This document shows, one piece after another, positions 55,523 to 64,000 of a stretch of 64,000 nt of DNA; the first letter of the stretch is position 1, and each line of letters opens with the position of its first letter. Origin of the DNA: Streptomyces cinerochromogenes (GTDB lineage Bacteria; Actinomycetota; Actinomycetes; Streptomycetales; Streptomycetaceae). A program made the position numbers and the translations under genes. The stretch is from the NCBI RefSeq assembly GCF_014648635.1, contig NZ_BMRM01000004.1, forward strand, positions 1-64,000, read 5' to 3'. The notes below the pieces were generated by a model that worked only from the letters and a program-made list of their open reading frames with translations, was not told the DNA's origin and made no database searches.

Positions 55523-56515
55523 GTGACCCAGCGCCCCGGACGCAGGCTCGGCACCTGGTGTGCCGGGCTGCTGCTCGCCGGGGTGAGCGTGGTCGTCGGC
55601 TGCCGGGTCGCCGACACCGACGGCATCACCCCCGTGCCCCAGCTCCTCGCCTTCCTCCCCTGGCTGCTCGCGCCGGCCGGCCTCGCCCTGCTGTGCGCGC
55701 TGCTCACCCGCTGGTGGACGGGCCTGGTCTGGGGCGTCGCCGTGCTCGGGCTGCTCGCCTGGTACGTGGAGCCGTACGGCACGATCCGCGAGCCCGACGG
55801 CCCGCAGCTCGCCCGGCTCCGCGTCCTGACCGCCAACGTCGAGTCCGGACGCGGCACCCCCGCCCTGGTCCCGGTCATCCGCGACCGGCACCCCGACGTG
55901 GTCTTCGTGCAGGAGTGCGGCTCCCGCTGCCGGGCCGTCCTGGAAGGCGACTTCGCGACCGACTACCCGCACCGCCGGGCCGTCGAGGAGAACGGCTCCA
56001 AGGGCTCGCTCATCCTCAGCCGCCACCCCCTCGCCCCGGCCCCGGGCGTCCCCGGCACGATGGGCATGCCCGGCGCCGTCGCCGACGTCGGGGGCACCTC
56101 CCGCGCGAGTTCGTCGGAGCCTGGGGGAGGCCACGCCGTACGCCTCCAGCTCGCCCACCCCATGCCCCCGCTGCCGGGCCAGGTGGCCCTCTGGCGCCGC
56201 GAACTCGCACGCCTGCGGGCCTTCGCCGCCACCCGTGCCCGGACCCCCACGATCCTCGCCGGCGACTTCAACGCCTCCCAGGACCACGCCGCCTTCCGGC
56301 ACATCCTCGACACCGGCCTGACCGACGCGGCCCGCCTCGCCGGCCACGACCGCACCCCGAGCTGGCCGTCGCGCACCGCCTCCGTCATCGGCGCCCAGAT
56401 CGACCACGTGCTGGTCTCCGGGGACTTCACCGCGACCGGCGCCCGCTTCCTGCGCGTGGCCGGCAGCGACCACCGGGCCCTGATCGTGGACCTCACCCTG
56501 CACGGACGGACCTGA
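55523..56515 (+). CDS. Membrane-anchored endonuclease/exonuclease/phosphatase-family protein, 330 aa
   Basis: Three N-terminal membrane helices (LGTWCAGLLLAGVSVVVGCRV, LLAFLPWLLAPAGLALLCALL, WWTGLVWGVAVLGLLAWYV) lead to an EEP domain facing outside: LRVLTANVESG, DVVFVQECG, SLILSRHPL, TILAGDFNASQDHAAFRHIL, QIDHVLVSGDF and GSDHRALIVDL, with all catalytic residues. A ~25-residue Ser/Gly-rich stretch near 190-215 (ASSSEPGGGHAVR) looks inserted. GTG 55523 is the start. A possible extracellular phosphodiesterase. Confidence 0.85.
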   Translation: MTQRPGRRLGTWCAGLLLAGVSVVVGCRVADTDGITPVPQLLAFLPWLLAPAGLALLCALLTRWWTGLVWGVAVLGLLAWYVEPYGTIREPDGPQLARLRVLTANVESGRGTPALVPVIRDRHPDVVFVQECGSRCRAVLEGDFATDYPHRRAVEENGSKGSLILSRHPLAPAPGVPGTMGMPGAVADVGGTSRASSSEPGGGHAVRLQLAHPMPPLPGQVALWRRELARLRAFAATRARTPTILAGDFNASQDHAAFRHILDTGLTDAARLAGHDRTPSWPSRTASVIGAQIDHVLVSGDFTATGARFLRVAGSDHRALIVDLTLHGRT

Positions 56516-56570
56516 CCGGCACACGGACGGACCTGACCGGCACACGGGCGGACCTGAACAGTGCACCGGC
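56500..56570. repeat. 21-base tandem repeat, three copies plus fragment
   Basis: A unit of the form CACGGACGGACCTGACCGG recurs at 56500, 56521 and 56542 (period 21), with a degenerate fourth copy. The first copy contains the stop codon of the EEP gene and each later copy repeats the stop. The array lies in the gap before the FUSC gene. Confidence 0.75.
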
Positions 56571-56632
56571 GGACGCACACCGTGCACCGACGGCCATGAC
56601 CCGAATTCATCCGAACAATCCATAATGGCCGC

Positions 56633-58576
56633 ATGCCACGAGAGTTCCCCATCGGCCTCACCCCTCCCGACTGGCTGGTCCGGAACCTCAAACCCCAGCA
56701 GGCGCCCGTCAACTGGGCCGCCGTCACCCGCGCCGCCCTCGCCATGGCCCTCCCCCTGGCGCTCGGTCTCGCCGCCGGGCGCCCGGCCTACGGCGCCGTC
56801 GCCTCCATGGGCGCCCTGTCCGGCGTCATCGGCGACACCGCCGACGCCTACCGCATGCGCATCCTCAACATCGCCGTACCGCAGCTCTTCGGCGCGGTCG
56901 GCGTGACCCTGGGCACGCTGGCGTACGGCCACGGCTGGTACGCCGTCGCCGCCGTCACCGGCGTCGCCCTGCTCTCCGGGATGATCTCGACGATCGGCGC
57001 GGTCGCCTCTGTCTCCGGCCTGCTGCTCCTGCTGAACTGCGTGGTGGGCGCGGGCCTCCCGCTCCCCTCCCCCTGGTGGCTGGCCCCCGCCCTGATGACC
57101 GGCGGCGGCCTCCTGGTGCTGCTGCTGGCCCTGCTGTCCTGGCCGCTGCGCGCCGGCGTCCCCGAACGGACGGCGGTCGCCGCGACCTACCGCACGGTCG
57201 CCGCCCTCCTCGCCGTCGCCGGCACCGACCGCACCGAGCAGTACGAGGAGGCCCGCCGCGCCGTCACCCAGTCCCTCAACGAGTCCTACGACCTGATCCT
57301 GGCCCGGCGCGCCCGCCACCACGGCCGCAGCCGCGAACTCACCCGCCTGCTGGCCCAGTTGAACGCGATCACCCCGGTGATCGAGGCGGCCCCCGCGGCC
57401 CACCTGGCGGCCCGGCCGCTCCCCGCGCGCGTCCCGGAGGCCGTCCGCCTGCTGGCGAGGTCGGTGGAGGGGAACGGAACCCCGCTCCCGCCCCTGCGCC
57501 TCCCCCTCCCCACCACGGAGACGGGTCGGGCGGTGGACCACGCCCTGCGGCACACGGCCGAGGTCGTCACCGCCCCCGACGTGGACCCCCGGGGCATCGA
57601 CGACCGGCTGGGCCGGCCGGCCGCGCTCGGCATCCGCACGGCCCGCGCCGCCCGCAACGTCGTCCTGTCCGCCAACTCCTGGCGCTACGGCGTCCGCCTG
57701 GCGGTCTGCATCGGCATCGCCCAGGCCCTGGTCTCGCTGATCCCCGTCCCGCGTTCCTACTGGGTCGCCCTGACCATCACCTTCGTCCTCAAGCCCGACT
57801 TCGGTTCCGTCTTCTCCCGCGCCCTGCTGCGCGCGCTCGGCACGGTGGCCGGACTGGTGGTCGCGGCGGTGGTCCTGGCCGAGGTCCCCCCGGGCTGGTG
57901 GGACGTTGCGGCCCTCTTCCTCCTGGCCCCCCTGATCCCGGCGCTGACCCCCCGCGGCTACGGCTACCAGACGATGGCGATCACCCCGGTGATCCTCCTC
58001 CTCTCCGACATCCTCAACCACCAGGGCACGGCACTCCTGCTCCCCCGGCTGACCGACTCCCTGCTGGGCTGCGCGATCGCCCTGATCGCCGGCTACCTCC
58101 TGTGGCCGGAGAGCTGGCACACCCGGGTCGGCGACCGCCTGGCCGACGCGGTCGCCGACACCGCGGCCTACGTGGAGGCGGCCTTCGGCCCCGCCACGGA
58201 ACCGGCGGCCCGGGCCCGCATGCGCCGCCGCCTCTACCGCGACCTGTCCGTCATCCGCACGGAGTTCCAGCGGGCCCTGACCGAACCACCCCCGACCGGC
58301 CGGCGCGCCGCGGCCTGGTGGCCGCTGGTCGTCGCCGTGGAACGCATCGTGGACGCCACGACGGCGGCCCGCGTCCGCGTCCGCCACGGGGCGGCGCCGC
58401 CGTCCGCGGGCGAGGTCTCCCAAGTGGCGCTGCAACTGCGCGAGCTGTCCGAGGGCGTACGACGGGCGGAGTCGCTCACGGCCGTCCGTACCGACCTCAC
58501 GGGCCCCTCCGGCAGCGTCCTGGAACCCCTCCGCCAGGAGGTCGCCGCCGCCCGGGCCCTCACATCCCCGCACTGA
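56633..58576 (+). CDS. FUSC-family membrane transporter, 647 aa
   Basis: A fusaric-acid-resistance-like protein with two sets of about five to six helices (residues about 30-175: [21 protein letters not shown]; 345-480: [60 protein letters not shown]) separated by a 165-residue cytoplasmic domain, and a helical cytoplasmic tail. The [22 protein letters not shown] segment is the FUSC signature. It probably exports aromatic or phenolic compounds. The start at ATG 56633 lies shortly after a -10-like CATAAT, so the leader may be very short. Confidence 0.88.
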   Translation: MPREFPIGLTPPDWLVRNLKPQQAPVNWAAVTRAALAMALPLALGLAAGRPAYGAVASMGALSGVIGDTADAYRMRILNIAVPQLFGAVGVTLGTLAYGHGWYAVAAVTGVALLSGMISTIGAVASVSGLLLLLNCVVGAGLPLPSPWWLAPALMTGGGLLVLLLALLSWPLRAGVPERTAVAATYRTVAALLAVAGTDRTEQYEEARRAVTQSLNESYDLILARRARHHGRSRELTRLLAQLNAITPVIEAAPAAHLAARPLPARVPEAVRLLARSVEGNGTPLPPLRLPLPTTETGRAVDHALRHTAEVVTAPDVDPRGIDDRLGRPAALGIRTARAARNVVLSANSWRYGVRLAVCIGIAQALVSLIPVPRSYWVALTITFVLKPDFGSVFSRALLRALGTVAGLVVAAVVLAEVPPGWWDVAALFLLAPLIPALTPRGYGYQTMAITPVILLLSDILNHQGTALLLPRLTDSLLGCAIALIAGYLLWPESWHTRVGDRLADAVADTAAYVEAAFGPATEPAARARMRRRLYRDLSVIRTEFQRALTEPPPTGRRAAAWWPLVVAVERIVDATTAARVRVRHGAAPPSAGEVSQVALQLRELSEGVRRAESLTAVRTDLTGPSGSVLEPLRQEVAAARALTSPH

Positions 58577-58665
58577 CGCGGCCCGGCGACGCGGGGCCGC
58601 TAACCTTACGTGTCCGTCCTGGCCAGCGATTGACGGGTTACAACCTCATGCGAAGGGTTGCGCAC

Positions 58666-60384
58666 ATGGGCATTCTCACTCTCCTGCGAAACGCATTCGG
58701 CCGCTCACGCAAACCCCGAGCCACCGAGCCGGAGGGTGCGCCCCAGACCCCCGAACCGCCGACCCCCACCACCCCGGTACCCGAACCCCGCCAGTCCTCC
58801 GCCTCCTCCGAACACGAACTGGTGACGGCGGCTTTCGCCAACATCCAGATCCCCGACCCCAACCCGGACGACACCGCTCCGGCCAAGGCCCGGGGTGAGG
58901 GTGAGACGGGCAAGACGGCCGAGGGGACAACCGCGGCCGAGACCGAGCCCGAGGAGATCACCGCGGCCAAGGCCGAGGACGAAGGTACGGCCGAGCCGGA
59001 GGAGAAGACCGAGGACCCCGCCGCGGTGACGGCCGAGCCGGAGCCGAAGGCCGAGGAACCCGCCGCGGTGACGGCCGAGCCGAAGACGGAGGAGGAGCCC
59101 GAGCCGTCGTCCCACGAGGCGGGGGAGGCCACGAAGACAACGATTCCGTCCGAGACCGAGGAAGCGGAGCCCCCGGCCCAGACCGGCGAGCAGCCCGCAA
59201 CAGAACCGACGACGGACACGGAGCCGACCGGGGCGACCAGCACGGAGCCGACCGAGACGACCGGGGCGACCGACGCGGAACCGGCCGAGGCCGCGACGGC
59301 TCCCGAGCCGGTGAACGCGGAGGCGGCCGAGCCGGTGAACGCGGAGGCGGCCGCGGCCGTGGCGCCGGAACCGGTCGGTACCGAGGCAGCCGGACCGGCC
59401 GTGGAAGCGCAGGAGCCGGCGACCGAGCCTGCCCCGCCGACAGAAACGGCCTCGAAGCCCACCGAGCCGACGGCAGTCACCGAGGAGCCCGCTCCAGCCG
59501 CCGCCGAGCAGCCCGCACCCACCGATCAGCCCGCCGCCCCCACCGCCGAACCCACGGCCCCGCAGGCCGCCGACGGCGAGGACGCCCCACAGGTGGCACC
59601 CGCACCCGACGACGCAACCCGCACGGGTGGTGCGGGTGGGAACACGGACGCCGACGGCGAAGCCGAGGCGGCCGAGGCCACCGCCACCGACGCCGACGCC
59701 GACGCCGTCAAGGCCAAGCCCGCGACCACCCTCGCCAAGGTCAAGGCCCGCACCCCCGCCCTCACCACCGCCTACAAGGCCGCCGCGGCCACGCTGAAGA
59801 AGACGAACCTCACCGGCACCCGAGCGAAGCTCTACCTCGTCCTGGACCGCTCCGCGAGCATGCGCCCGTACTACAAGGACGGCTCCGCCCAGGCCCTCGC
59901 CGACCAGACCCTCGCCCTCGCCGCCCACCTCGACCCCGAGGCCACGGTCCACGTCGTCTTCTTCTCCACGGAGGTCGACGGCACCACCGACCTCACCCTC
60001 ACCGCGGACCACGAGACCAAGATCGACGACGTGCACGCCGGCCTCGGCCGCATGGGCCGTACCAGCTACCACGCCGCCGTGGAGGCCGTACTCGCCCACC
60101 ACCGGAAGACGGCCGACCCCGGCACCCCCGCCCTCGTCGTCTTCCAGACCGACGGCGCCCCGGACGCGAAGACCCCCGCCACCCAGGCCCTGACCGAGGC
60201 CGCGGAGAACCACCCGTCCGTGTTCTTCTCCTTCGTCGCCTTCGGTGAGCACGACAACAAGGCCTTCGACTACCTCCGCAAGCTGAAGACCGGCAACACG
60301 TCCTTCTTCCACGCGGGCCCCACCCCGCGCGAGCTGACGGACACCGAGCTGTACGACGGCGTTCTGGCGACCTGGCGCCCGTGA
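58666..60384 (+). CDS. VWA (TerF-like) protein with long Ala/Glu/Pro-rich linker, 572 aa
   Basis: An N-terminal helix ([17 protein letters not shown]) and a short ordered segment ([21 protein letters not shown]) are followed by a disordered acidic region of about 270 residues with degenerate repeats such as [17 protein letters not shown]. The C-terminal 210 residues are a von Willebrand A domain of the tellurium-resistance TerF kind: [18 protein letters not shown] with the DxSxS metal site, [25 protein letters not shown]. The intracellular role is probably in stress or surface organisation. AGGG lies upstream of ATG 58666. Confidence 0.82.
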   Translation: MGILTLLRNAFGRSRKPRATEPEGAPQTPEPPTPTTPVPEPRQSSASSEHELVTAAFANIQIPDPNPDDTAPAKARGEGETGKTAEGTTAAETEPEEITAAKAEDEGTAEPEEKTEDPAAVTAEPEPKAEEPAAVTAEPKTEEEPEPSSHEAGEATKTTIPSETEEAEPPAQTGEQPATEPTTDTEPTGATSTEPTETTGATDAEPAEAATAPEPVNAEAAEPVNAEAAAAVAPEPVGTEAAGPAVEAQEPATEPAPPTETASKPTEPTAVTEEPAPAAAEQPAPTDQPAAPTAEPTAPQAADGEDAPQVAPAPDDATRTGGAGGNTDADGEAEAAEATATDADADAVKAKPATTLAKVKARTPALTTAYKAAAATLKKTNLTGTRAKLYLVLDRSASMRPYYKDGSAQALADQTLALAAHLDPEATVHVVFFSTEVDGTTDLTLTADHETKIDDVHAGLGRMGRTSYHAAVEAVLAHHRKTADPGTPALVVFQTDGAPDAKTPATQALTEAAENHPSVFFSFVAFGEHDNKAFDYLRKLKTGNTSFFHAGPTPRELTDTELYDGVLATWRP

Positions 60385-60390
60385 TCCCGC

Positions 60391-60430
60391 GCCGCCCGCT
60401 TCTCACCCCGTAAAACGGGAAGCGGGCGGC
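60391..60430 (+). terminator. Hairpin terminator between the VWA gene and metG
   Basis: GCCGCCCGCTTC (60391-60402) pairs perfectly with GAAGCGGGCGGC (60419-60430), and inside it CCCCGT-AAA-ACGGG extends the stem. It ends transcription from the VWA gene 60 bases before the metG start. Confidence 0.8.
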
Positions 60431-60490
60431 ATACACACGTCGGCTACGATTTCAAGGTTCGTACACGTAGCGACCTGGGAGCAGCCCCCG

Positions 60491-62206
60491 ATGGCTCGAC
60501 ACCTCATCACCAGCGCCCTTCCCTACATCAACGGGATCAAGCACCTGGGCAACATGGTGGGGTCCATGCTCCCGGCGGACGTGTACTCCCGGTACCTCCG
60601 CCAGCGCGGCCACGACGTGCTGTACATCTGCGCGACCGACGAGCACGGCACCCCCGCCGAGCTGGCCGCCAAGGAGCAGGGCCTCCCGGTCGCCGAGTTC
60701 TGCGCGCAGGCGCACGACGCCCAGAAGGCGGTCTACGACGGCTTCGCGCTGGCCTTCGACTACTTCGGCCGCAGCTCCAGCCCGGAGAACCGCGAGATCA
60801 CCCAGCACTTCGCCCGCAAGCTGAACGAGAACGGCTTCATCGAAGAGCGCGCGATCCGCCAGGTCTACTCGCCCGCCGACGGCCGCTTCCTGCCGGACCG
60901 CTACGTCGAGGGCACCTGCCCCCACTGCGGCTACGACAAGGCCCGCGGCGACCAGTGCGAGAACTGCACCCGCGTCCTGGACCCGACCGACCTGATCAAC
61001 CCGCGCTCGGCGATCTCCGGCTCCACCGACCTGGAGGTCCGCGAGACCAAGCACCTCTTCCTGCTCCAGTCCAAGCTGCAGCACGAGGTCGAGGCCTGGG
61101 TCGCCCGGCACGAGGCGGACTGGCCGCAGCTGGCCTCCTCCATCGCCCGCAAGTGGCTGAACGAGGGCCTGCACGACCGGGCGATCACCCGTGACCTGGA
61201 CTGGGGCGTCCCGGTCCCGGCGGACACCTGGCCGGAGCTGGCGGCCGAGGGCAAGGTCTTCTACGTCTGGTTCGACGCCCCGATCGAGTACATCGGCGCG
61301 ACGAAGGAGTGGGCGGACCAGGACCCGGAGAACCGCGACTGGAAGTCGTGGTGGTACGACGCGGACACCGAGGTCCGGTACACGGAGTTCATGGCCAAGG
61401 ACAACGTCCCCTTCCACACGGTGATGTTCCCGGCCACCGAGCTGGGCGTGCGCGAGCCGTGGAAGAAGGTCGACTACGTCAAGGCGTTCAACTGGCTGAC
61501 GTACTACGGCGGCAAGTTCTCCACCTCGCAGAAGCGGGGCGTCTTCACCGACCAGGCGCTGGACATCCTGCCCGCCGACTACTGGCGCTACTTCCTGATC
61601 GCCAACGCCCCCGAGTCGGACGACTCGTCCTTCACCTGGGAGCACTTCACCGCGACGGTCAACAAGGACCTGGCCGACACCCTCGGCAACTTCGTCAACC
61701 GCGTGCTGTCCTTCTCCAAGAAGCGCTTCGGCGAGGAGGTCCCCGCGGGCGGCGAGCCGGGTGAGGCGGAGGCGCGGCTCGGCGAGCAGATCGCCGAACT
61801 CCTCGCGGAGTACGAGTCGCAGATGGAGGCCCTCCAGTTCCGCAAGGCCGCCGCGGCCCTGCGCGCCCTGTGGTCGGCCGGCAACTCCTACCTGGAGGAG
61901 AAGGCCCCCTGGCTGGAGATCAAGACCGACAAGGAGGGCGCGGCCCTCACCCTGCGTACGGCGATGAACCTGATCCACCTGTACGCGGTGGTCTCCGAGC
62001 CCTTCATCCCGGCGACGGCGAAGACGATGCGCGAGGCGTTCTCCCTCGCCGGCGACACCGCCGCCTGGGTGAGCCGGGACGAGGCGAAGGCCCTGGCGTC
62101 CGTGCCGGCCGGCACCCCGTTCACGGTCCCGCCGGTGCTGTTCGCCAAGCTGACGGACGAGGACCTGGAGACGTACAAGGAGCGCTTCGGCGGCGAGGAA
62201 GGCTGA
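60491..62206 (+). CDS. metG: Methionyl-tRNA synthetase, 571 aa
   Basis: A class I synthetase with HIGH-like HLGN in [18 protein letters not shown], a zinc knuckle (CPHCGYDK ... [10 protein letters not shown]), [18 protein letters not shown], the KMSKS-like [10 protein letters not shown], and an anticodon-binding helical domain ([21 protein letters not shown] onward, then [11 protein letters not shown]). It charges initiator and elongator tRNA-Met. The length matches the family without a C-terminal dimerisation domain. The start at ATG 60491 has GGGAGC upstream. Confidence 0.97.
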   Translation: MARHLITSALPYINGIKHLGNMVGSMLPADVYSRYLRQRGHDVLYICATDEHGTPAELAAKEQGLPVAEFCAQAHDAQKAVYDGFALAFDYFGRSSSPENREITQHFARKLNENGFIEERAIRQVYSPADGRFLPDRYVEGTCPHCGYDKARGDQCENCTRVLDPTDLINPRSAISGSTDLEVRETKHLFLLQSKLQHEVEAWVARHEADWPQLASSIARKWLNEGLHDRAITRDLDWGVPVPADTWPELAAEGKVFYVWFDAPIEYIGATKEWADQDPENRDWKSWWYDADTEVRYTEFMAKDNVPFHTVMFPATELGVREPWKKVDYVKAFNWLTYYGGKFSTSQKRGVFTDQALDILPADYWRYFLIANAPESDDSSFTWEHFTATVNKDLADTLGNFVNRVLSFSKKRFGEEVPAGGEPGEAEARLGEQIAELLAEYESQMEALQFRKAAAALRALWSAGNSYLEEKAPWLEIKTDKEGAALTLRTAMNLIHLYAVVSEPFIPATAKTMREAFSLAGDTAAWVSRDEAKALASVPAGTPFTVPPVLFAKLTDEDLETYKERFGGEEG

Positions 62207-62236
62207 CCGGGGCCCGACGGGCCTGATCCGCGCCGA

Positions 62237-62266
62237 AGGGCGCCGAGCCGGATGGCTCGGCGCCCT
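62237..62266. terminator. Bidirectional hairpin terminator between metG and the pectate lyase
   Basis: AGGGCGCCGAGCC and GGCTCGGCGCCCT form a perfect 13-base stem with a 4-base loop. It lies 31 bases after the metG stop and 18 bases before the stop of the convergent pectate lyase gene, so it can serve both. Confidence 0.88.
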
Positions 62267-62283
62267 CTCGCATGCGGCCCGGG

Positions 62284-63627
62284 CTACTTGAGCACGCCCG
62301 CGCCGGTCGTGTCCGCCAGCTCCGCCGGCAGGTTCTTCGCCGACGTCTCCAGGCCCGCGGTGAGCGTCGGCGTCCAGTTCACGGTCGTCTGGATCTTCTT
62401 CGAGCTCGCGGCGTTGTACGCGGCGACCAGGTCGGTGACCGTGCCGTTGACCAGGTTGCCGCTGCCCGCGACGGAGCCGGTGCCGTCACCGCTGAGCAGC
62501 TTGGCTACCTTGCCGCCGGAGGGCACCGTCCAGTAGTTGGCCTGCGCGACGACCTGGGCCTTGGCGCGGGAGTTGATGCTGTACTGGGGCGCGTAGCCGT
62601 CGAGGGGCGTCGTGTCGTACAGGTTGTTGTAGAGATGCACCTGGCCGATGCGGGTCAGCGGGGCCCGCTGGACGATGCCCTTCCACACGTTGTGGTGGAG
62701 GGAGACCCGGAGCTTGCCGGTGCTGTCGGTGTCGCTGGAGCCGATCAGCATCGTCTTGTCGTGGTCGGTGAACCGGTTCCGCTCGACGGTCACCAGGTCG
62801 GAGCCCTTGGTGATGTCCAGGGCGCCGTCGTGGATCTGGTACTCGCGGCCGAAGTACTTCGGGTTCGCCTTGTCGAAGTGGGGCGCGTCGGTGAACGTGT
62901 TGTGGTCCGCCCAGACGTGGGTCGCACCGCGCAGGGTGACCGAGTCGTAGTCCGAGTTCCAGTTGCCGTCGTCGCCGTCGGTGGGGTCCCACTGCGGGAA
63001 GCAGTCCTCGGTGGCGGAGAAGGCCAGGTTGCGGACGATGACGTTGTCCACGTTCTGGATCTGGAGCATGCCGCCGGTGATCCCCGCGTTGGTGCCGGGC
63101 ACGCCCACGATCGAGGTGTTGGCCGGCACCTTGAAGACGATGTTCTTCGCCTGCCTGGCCTGGGCGGCGGCGCGGGCCTTCTCCTGGGTGCCGGAGGGCA
63201 GCTTGGAGCGGCCGTAGGTGGCGGGGTCGTAGGCCTTGAGGTAGGCCGACAGCGAGTAGCCGGTGCCGGAGGCGTAGTCGGCGCAGGTCAGCTTCTTGCC
63301 GCTGTCGTCGGTGTTGGCGTCGATGGTGCCCTTGACCTTGATGATCCGGGGCGTGGTGTCGGACGCCGAGCCCAGCGCCTTCACCAGCTGGGCCCGGGTG
63401 GAGACGGTGAAGGTGTGCGCGGAGTCGGCCTTCGCCCCGCCGGTGGTCCCCGTGCCGGAGGCGGCCCAGCCGTCCTTGGCGGCGAGGGTCTGGTGGTAGA
63501 GGTCGACGGCGTCGGCGTTGGCGTTCATCACGAACACCCCGGCGCCGACACCCGCGGCCACGACGGCGGCGGACACGGCGAGGGTGCGCCGCTTGCGGAG
63601 GGACCGGCGGTGGGAGGGAGCTGCCAC
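62284..63627 (-). CDS. Secreted pectate lyase, polysaccharide lyase family 1, 447 aa
   Basis: A signal peptide (RRSLRKRRTLAVSAAVVAAGVGAGVFVMNANA) is followed by a right-handed parallel beta-helix. Family 1 features are VIVRNLAFSATEDCFPQWDPTDGDDGNW (calcium-site region), HVWADHNTFTD (WIDH-like), DGALDITKGSD, VTVERNRFTDHDKTMLIGSSD, and RVSLHHNVWKGIVQRAPLTRIGQVHLYNNLY. It cleaves polygalacturonate by beta-elimination outside the cell, usual for plant-litter streptomycetes. The start at GTG 63627 has GGAGGA upstream. Confidence 0.93.
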   Translation of the reverse strand: MAAPSHRRSLRKRRTLAVSAAVVAAGVGAGVFVMNANADAVDLYHQTLAAKDGWAASGTGTTGGAKADSAHTFTVSTRAQLVKALGSASDTTPRIIKVKGTIDANTDDSGKKLTCADYASGTGYSLSAYLKAYDPATYGRSKLPSGTQEKARAAAQARQAKNIVFKVPANTSIVGVPGTNAGITGGMLQIQNVDNVIVRNLAFSATEDCFPQWDPTDGDDGNWNSDYDSVTLRGATHVWADHNTFTDAPHFDKANPKYFGREYQIHDGALDITKGSDLVTVERNRFTDHDKTMLIGSSDTDSTGKLRVSLHHNVWKGIVQRAPLTRIGQVHLYNNLYDTTPLDGYAPQYSINSRAKAQVVAQANYWTVPSGGKVAKLLSGDGTGSVAGSGNLVNGTVTDLVAAYNAASSKKIQTTVNWTPTLTAGLETSAKNLPAELADTTGAGVLK

Positions 63628-63706
63628 GGAGGAGTCCTTAGGAGTCTGTCGAACATGCCTTACGACTCCTCAGTGGCCGCCGCCCGCAAGGACGTTGCCG
63701 CCGCCG

Positions 63707-63720
63707 CGGGAAATTTCCCG
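63707..63720. promoter_or_regulatory. Palindrome CGGGAAATTTCCCG
   Basis: A perfect 14-base palindrome with an A/T-rich centre in the region between the divergent pectate lyase (start 63627) and the partial nucleotidyltransferase gene (start 63775). A candidate operator for either promoter; the regulator is unknown. Confidence 0.45.
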
Positions 63721-63774
63721 TCCGGCCCGGTCAGGCGGCGCGCATGCGGGGCGGGAAGCCGGAAAAATCCTCCC

Positions 63775-64000
63775 GTGGACATCCCCGAACCCCATCACCG
63801 GCTCCTCGCGGACGTCGTCCCGGCGGGCGGCCCGTACGGTCTGGTACTGGCCGGCGGCTACGCCCTCGAAGCGCACGGACTGCTCCGCCGGCCGCACGCC
63901 GACCTGGACCTCGCCACCGAGAGCGGCGAGCCGATGGAGCACATCGCCGGTGGCGTCGCCGCGGCCCTGGAGGCGCGAGGGCGGCGGGTGCGGACCGGTG
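63775..64000 (+). CDS. AbiEii-like nucleotidyltransferase, N-terminal part (cut by the window edge)
   Basis: The visible 75 codons begin at GTG 63775 with VDIPEPHHRLLADVVP, then YGLVLAGGYALEAHGLLRR and PHADLDLATES. The G-G-x-x-L...H-x-D-x-D pattern (LAGGYALEAHG then HADLDLA) is the nucleotide-binding and metal-binding core of AbiEii/MNT-type nucleotidyltransferases. Members act as toxins or resistance proteins, for example in abortive infection. The rest of the gene lies beyond the window, so its partner and function cannot be decided here. Confidence 0.65.
   Translation, partial: MDIPEPHHRLLADVVPAGGPYGLVLAGGYALEAHGLLRRPHADLDLATESGEPMEHIAGGVAAALEARGRRVRTG

Noticed and set aside
54647..58573. 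Minus-strand open frame of 1308 codons opposite the ABC permease, EEP and FUSC genes
   Set aside because: It spans three well-supported plus-strand genes, is low in hydrophobic residues and full of Gly/Gln/Asp/His runs typical of GC-rich antisense.
1..64000. tRNA genes
   Set aside because: I found no cloverleaf with a TTCGANTC-type T loop in any intergenic region by eye. A covariance-model scan would be needed to exclude them fully.

Overview
This is high-GC actinobacterial DNA, almost certainly Streptomyces. Third codon positions are nearly all G/C, GTG and TTG starts are common, and neighbouring genes often overlap by four bases (ATGA, GTGA). The gene set is also typical: SigB-type and SigE-type sigma factors, several SpoIIE/PP2C phosphatases, lipoproteins, two DUF4097 proteins and a B12-riboswitch-controlled nickel/cobalt permease. 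Most of the window is ordinary chromosome. I see no prophage, integrase, transposase or CRISPR array.

Layout. 0-0.3 kb: promoter and leader of a ribosomal RNA operon that runs leftward out of the window. 0.3-4 kb: PRC-barrel genes, a GvpU-like protein and a SigB-type sigma factor. 3.7-11.2 kb: a stress-signalling region with a CHASE3 kinase / receiver / PP2C set, two MarR-PP2C divergons and a shrunken rsbR-rsbS-rsbT stressosome operon. 11-20 kb: LysR with a quinone-oxidoreductase-like gene, photolyase with a DUF2867 NAD-binding protein, a MerR-like regulator, a cold-shock protein and a DEAD-box helicase with a structured leader. 20-26 kb: a MarR/GbsR-like regulator with DUF4097, the remains of a deleted TetR/redoxin divergon, an M64 peptidase, an L,D-transpeptidase and a SigE-family sigma factor with a probable anti-sigma protein.

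25.9-32.1 kb holds the most unusual locus: a tight three-gene operon encoding a 1726-residue caspase plus Hsp90-type ATPase protein, a small cysteine-rich protein and a three-helix membrane protein. It looks like a self-contained conflict or cell-death module. 32-40 kb: aquaglyceroporin, SDR, DUF6445, DUF4142, GH13 glucosidase, then an ArsR regulator facing a nickel/cobalt permease with a cobalamin riboswitch, then a nucleoside hydrolase. 40-44 kb: a short second threonyl-tRNA synthetase preceded by a Thr-rich leader peptide and hairpin (an apparent attenuator), a lipoprotein, and an XRE-TPR regulator facing a 55-residue secreted peptide across a palindrome, as in peptide quorum-sensing loci. 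44-51 kb: M20D amidohydrolase, a large secreted repeat protein, a degenerate caspase-like protein, another PP2C and membrane proteins.

51.8-55.5 kb: a ribbon-helix-helix regulator preceded by about twenty helically phased GGCRCCA boxes, followed by DUF4097 and a DrrA/DrrB-type ABC exporter. 55.5-64 kb: an EEP-family phosphoesterase, a FUSC transporter, a TerF-like VWA protein, metG, a secreted pectate lyase, and the start of an AbiEii-like nucleotidyltransferase cut by the window edge.

All functional calls come from reading translated sequence and motifs. No database search was run.
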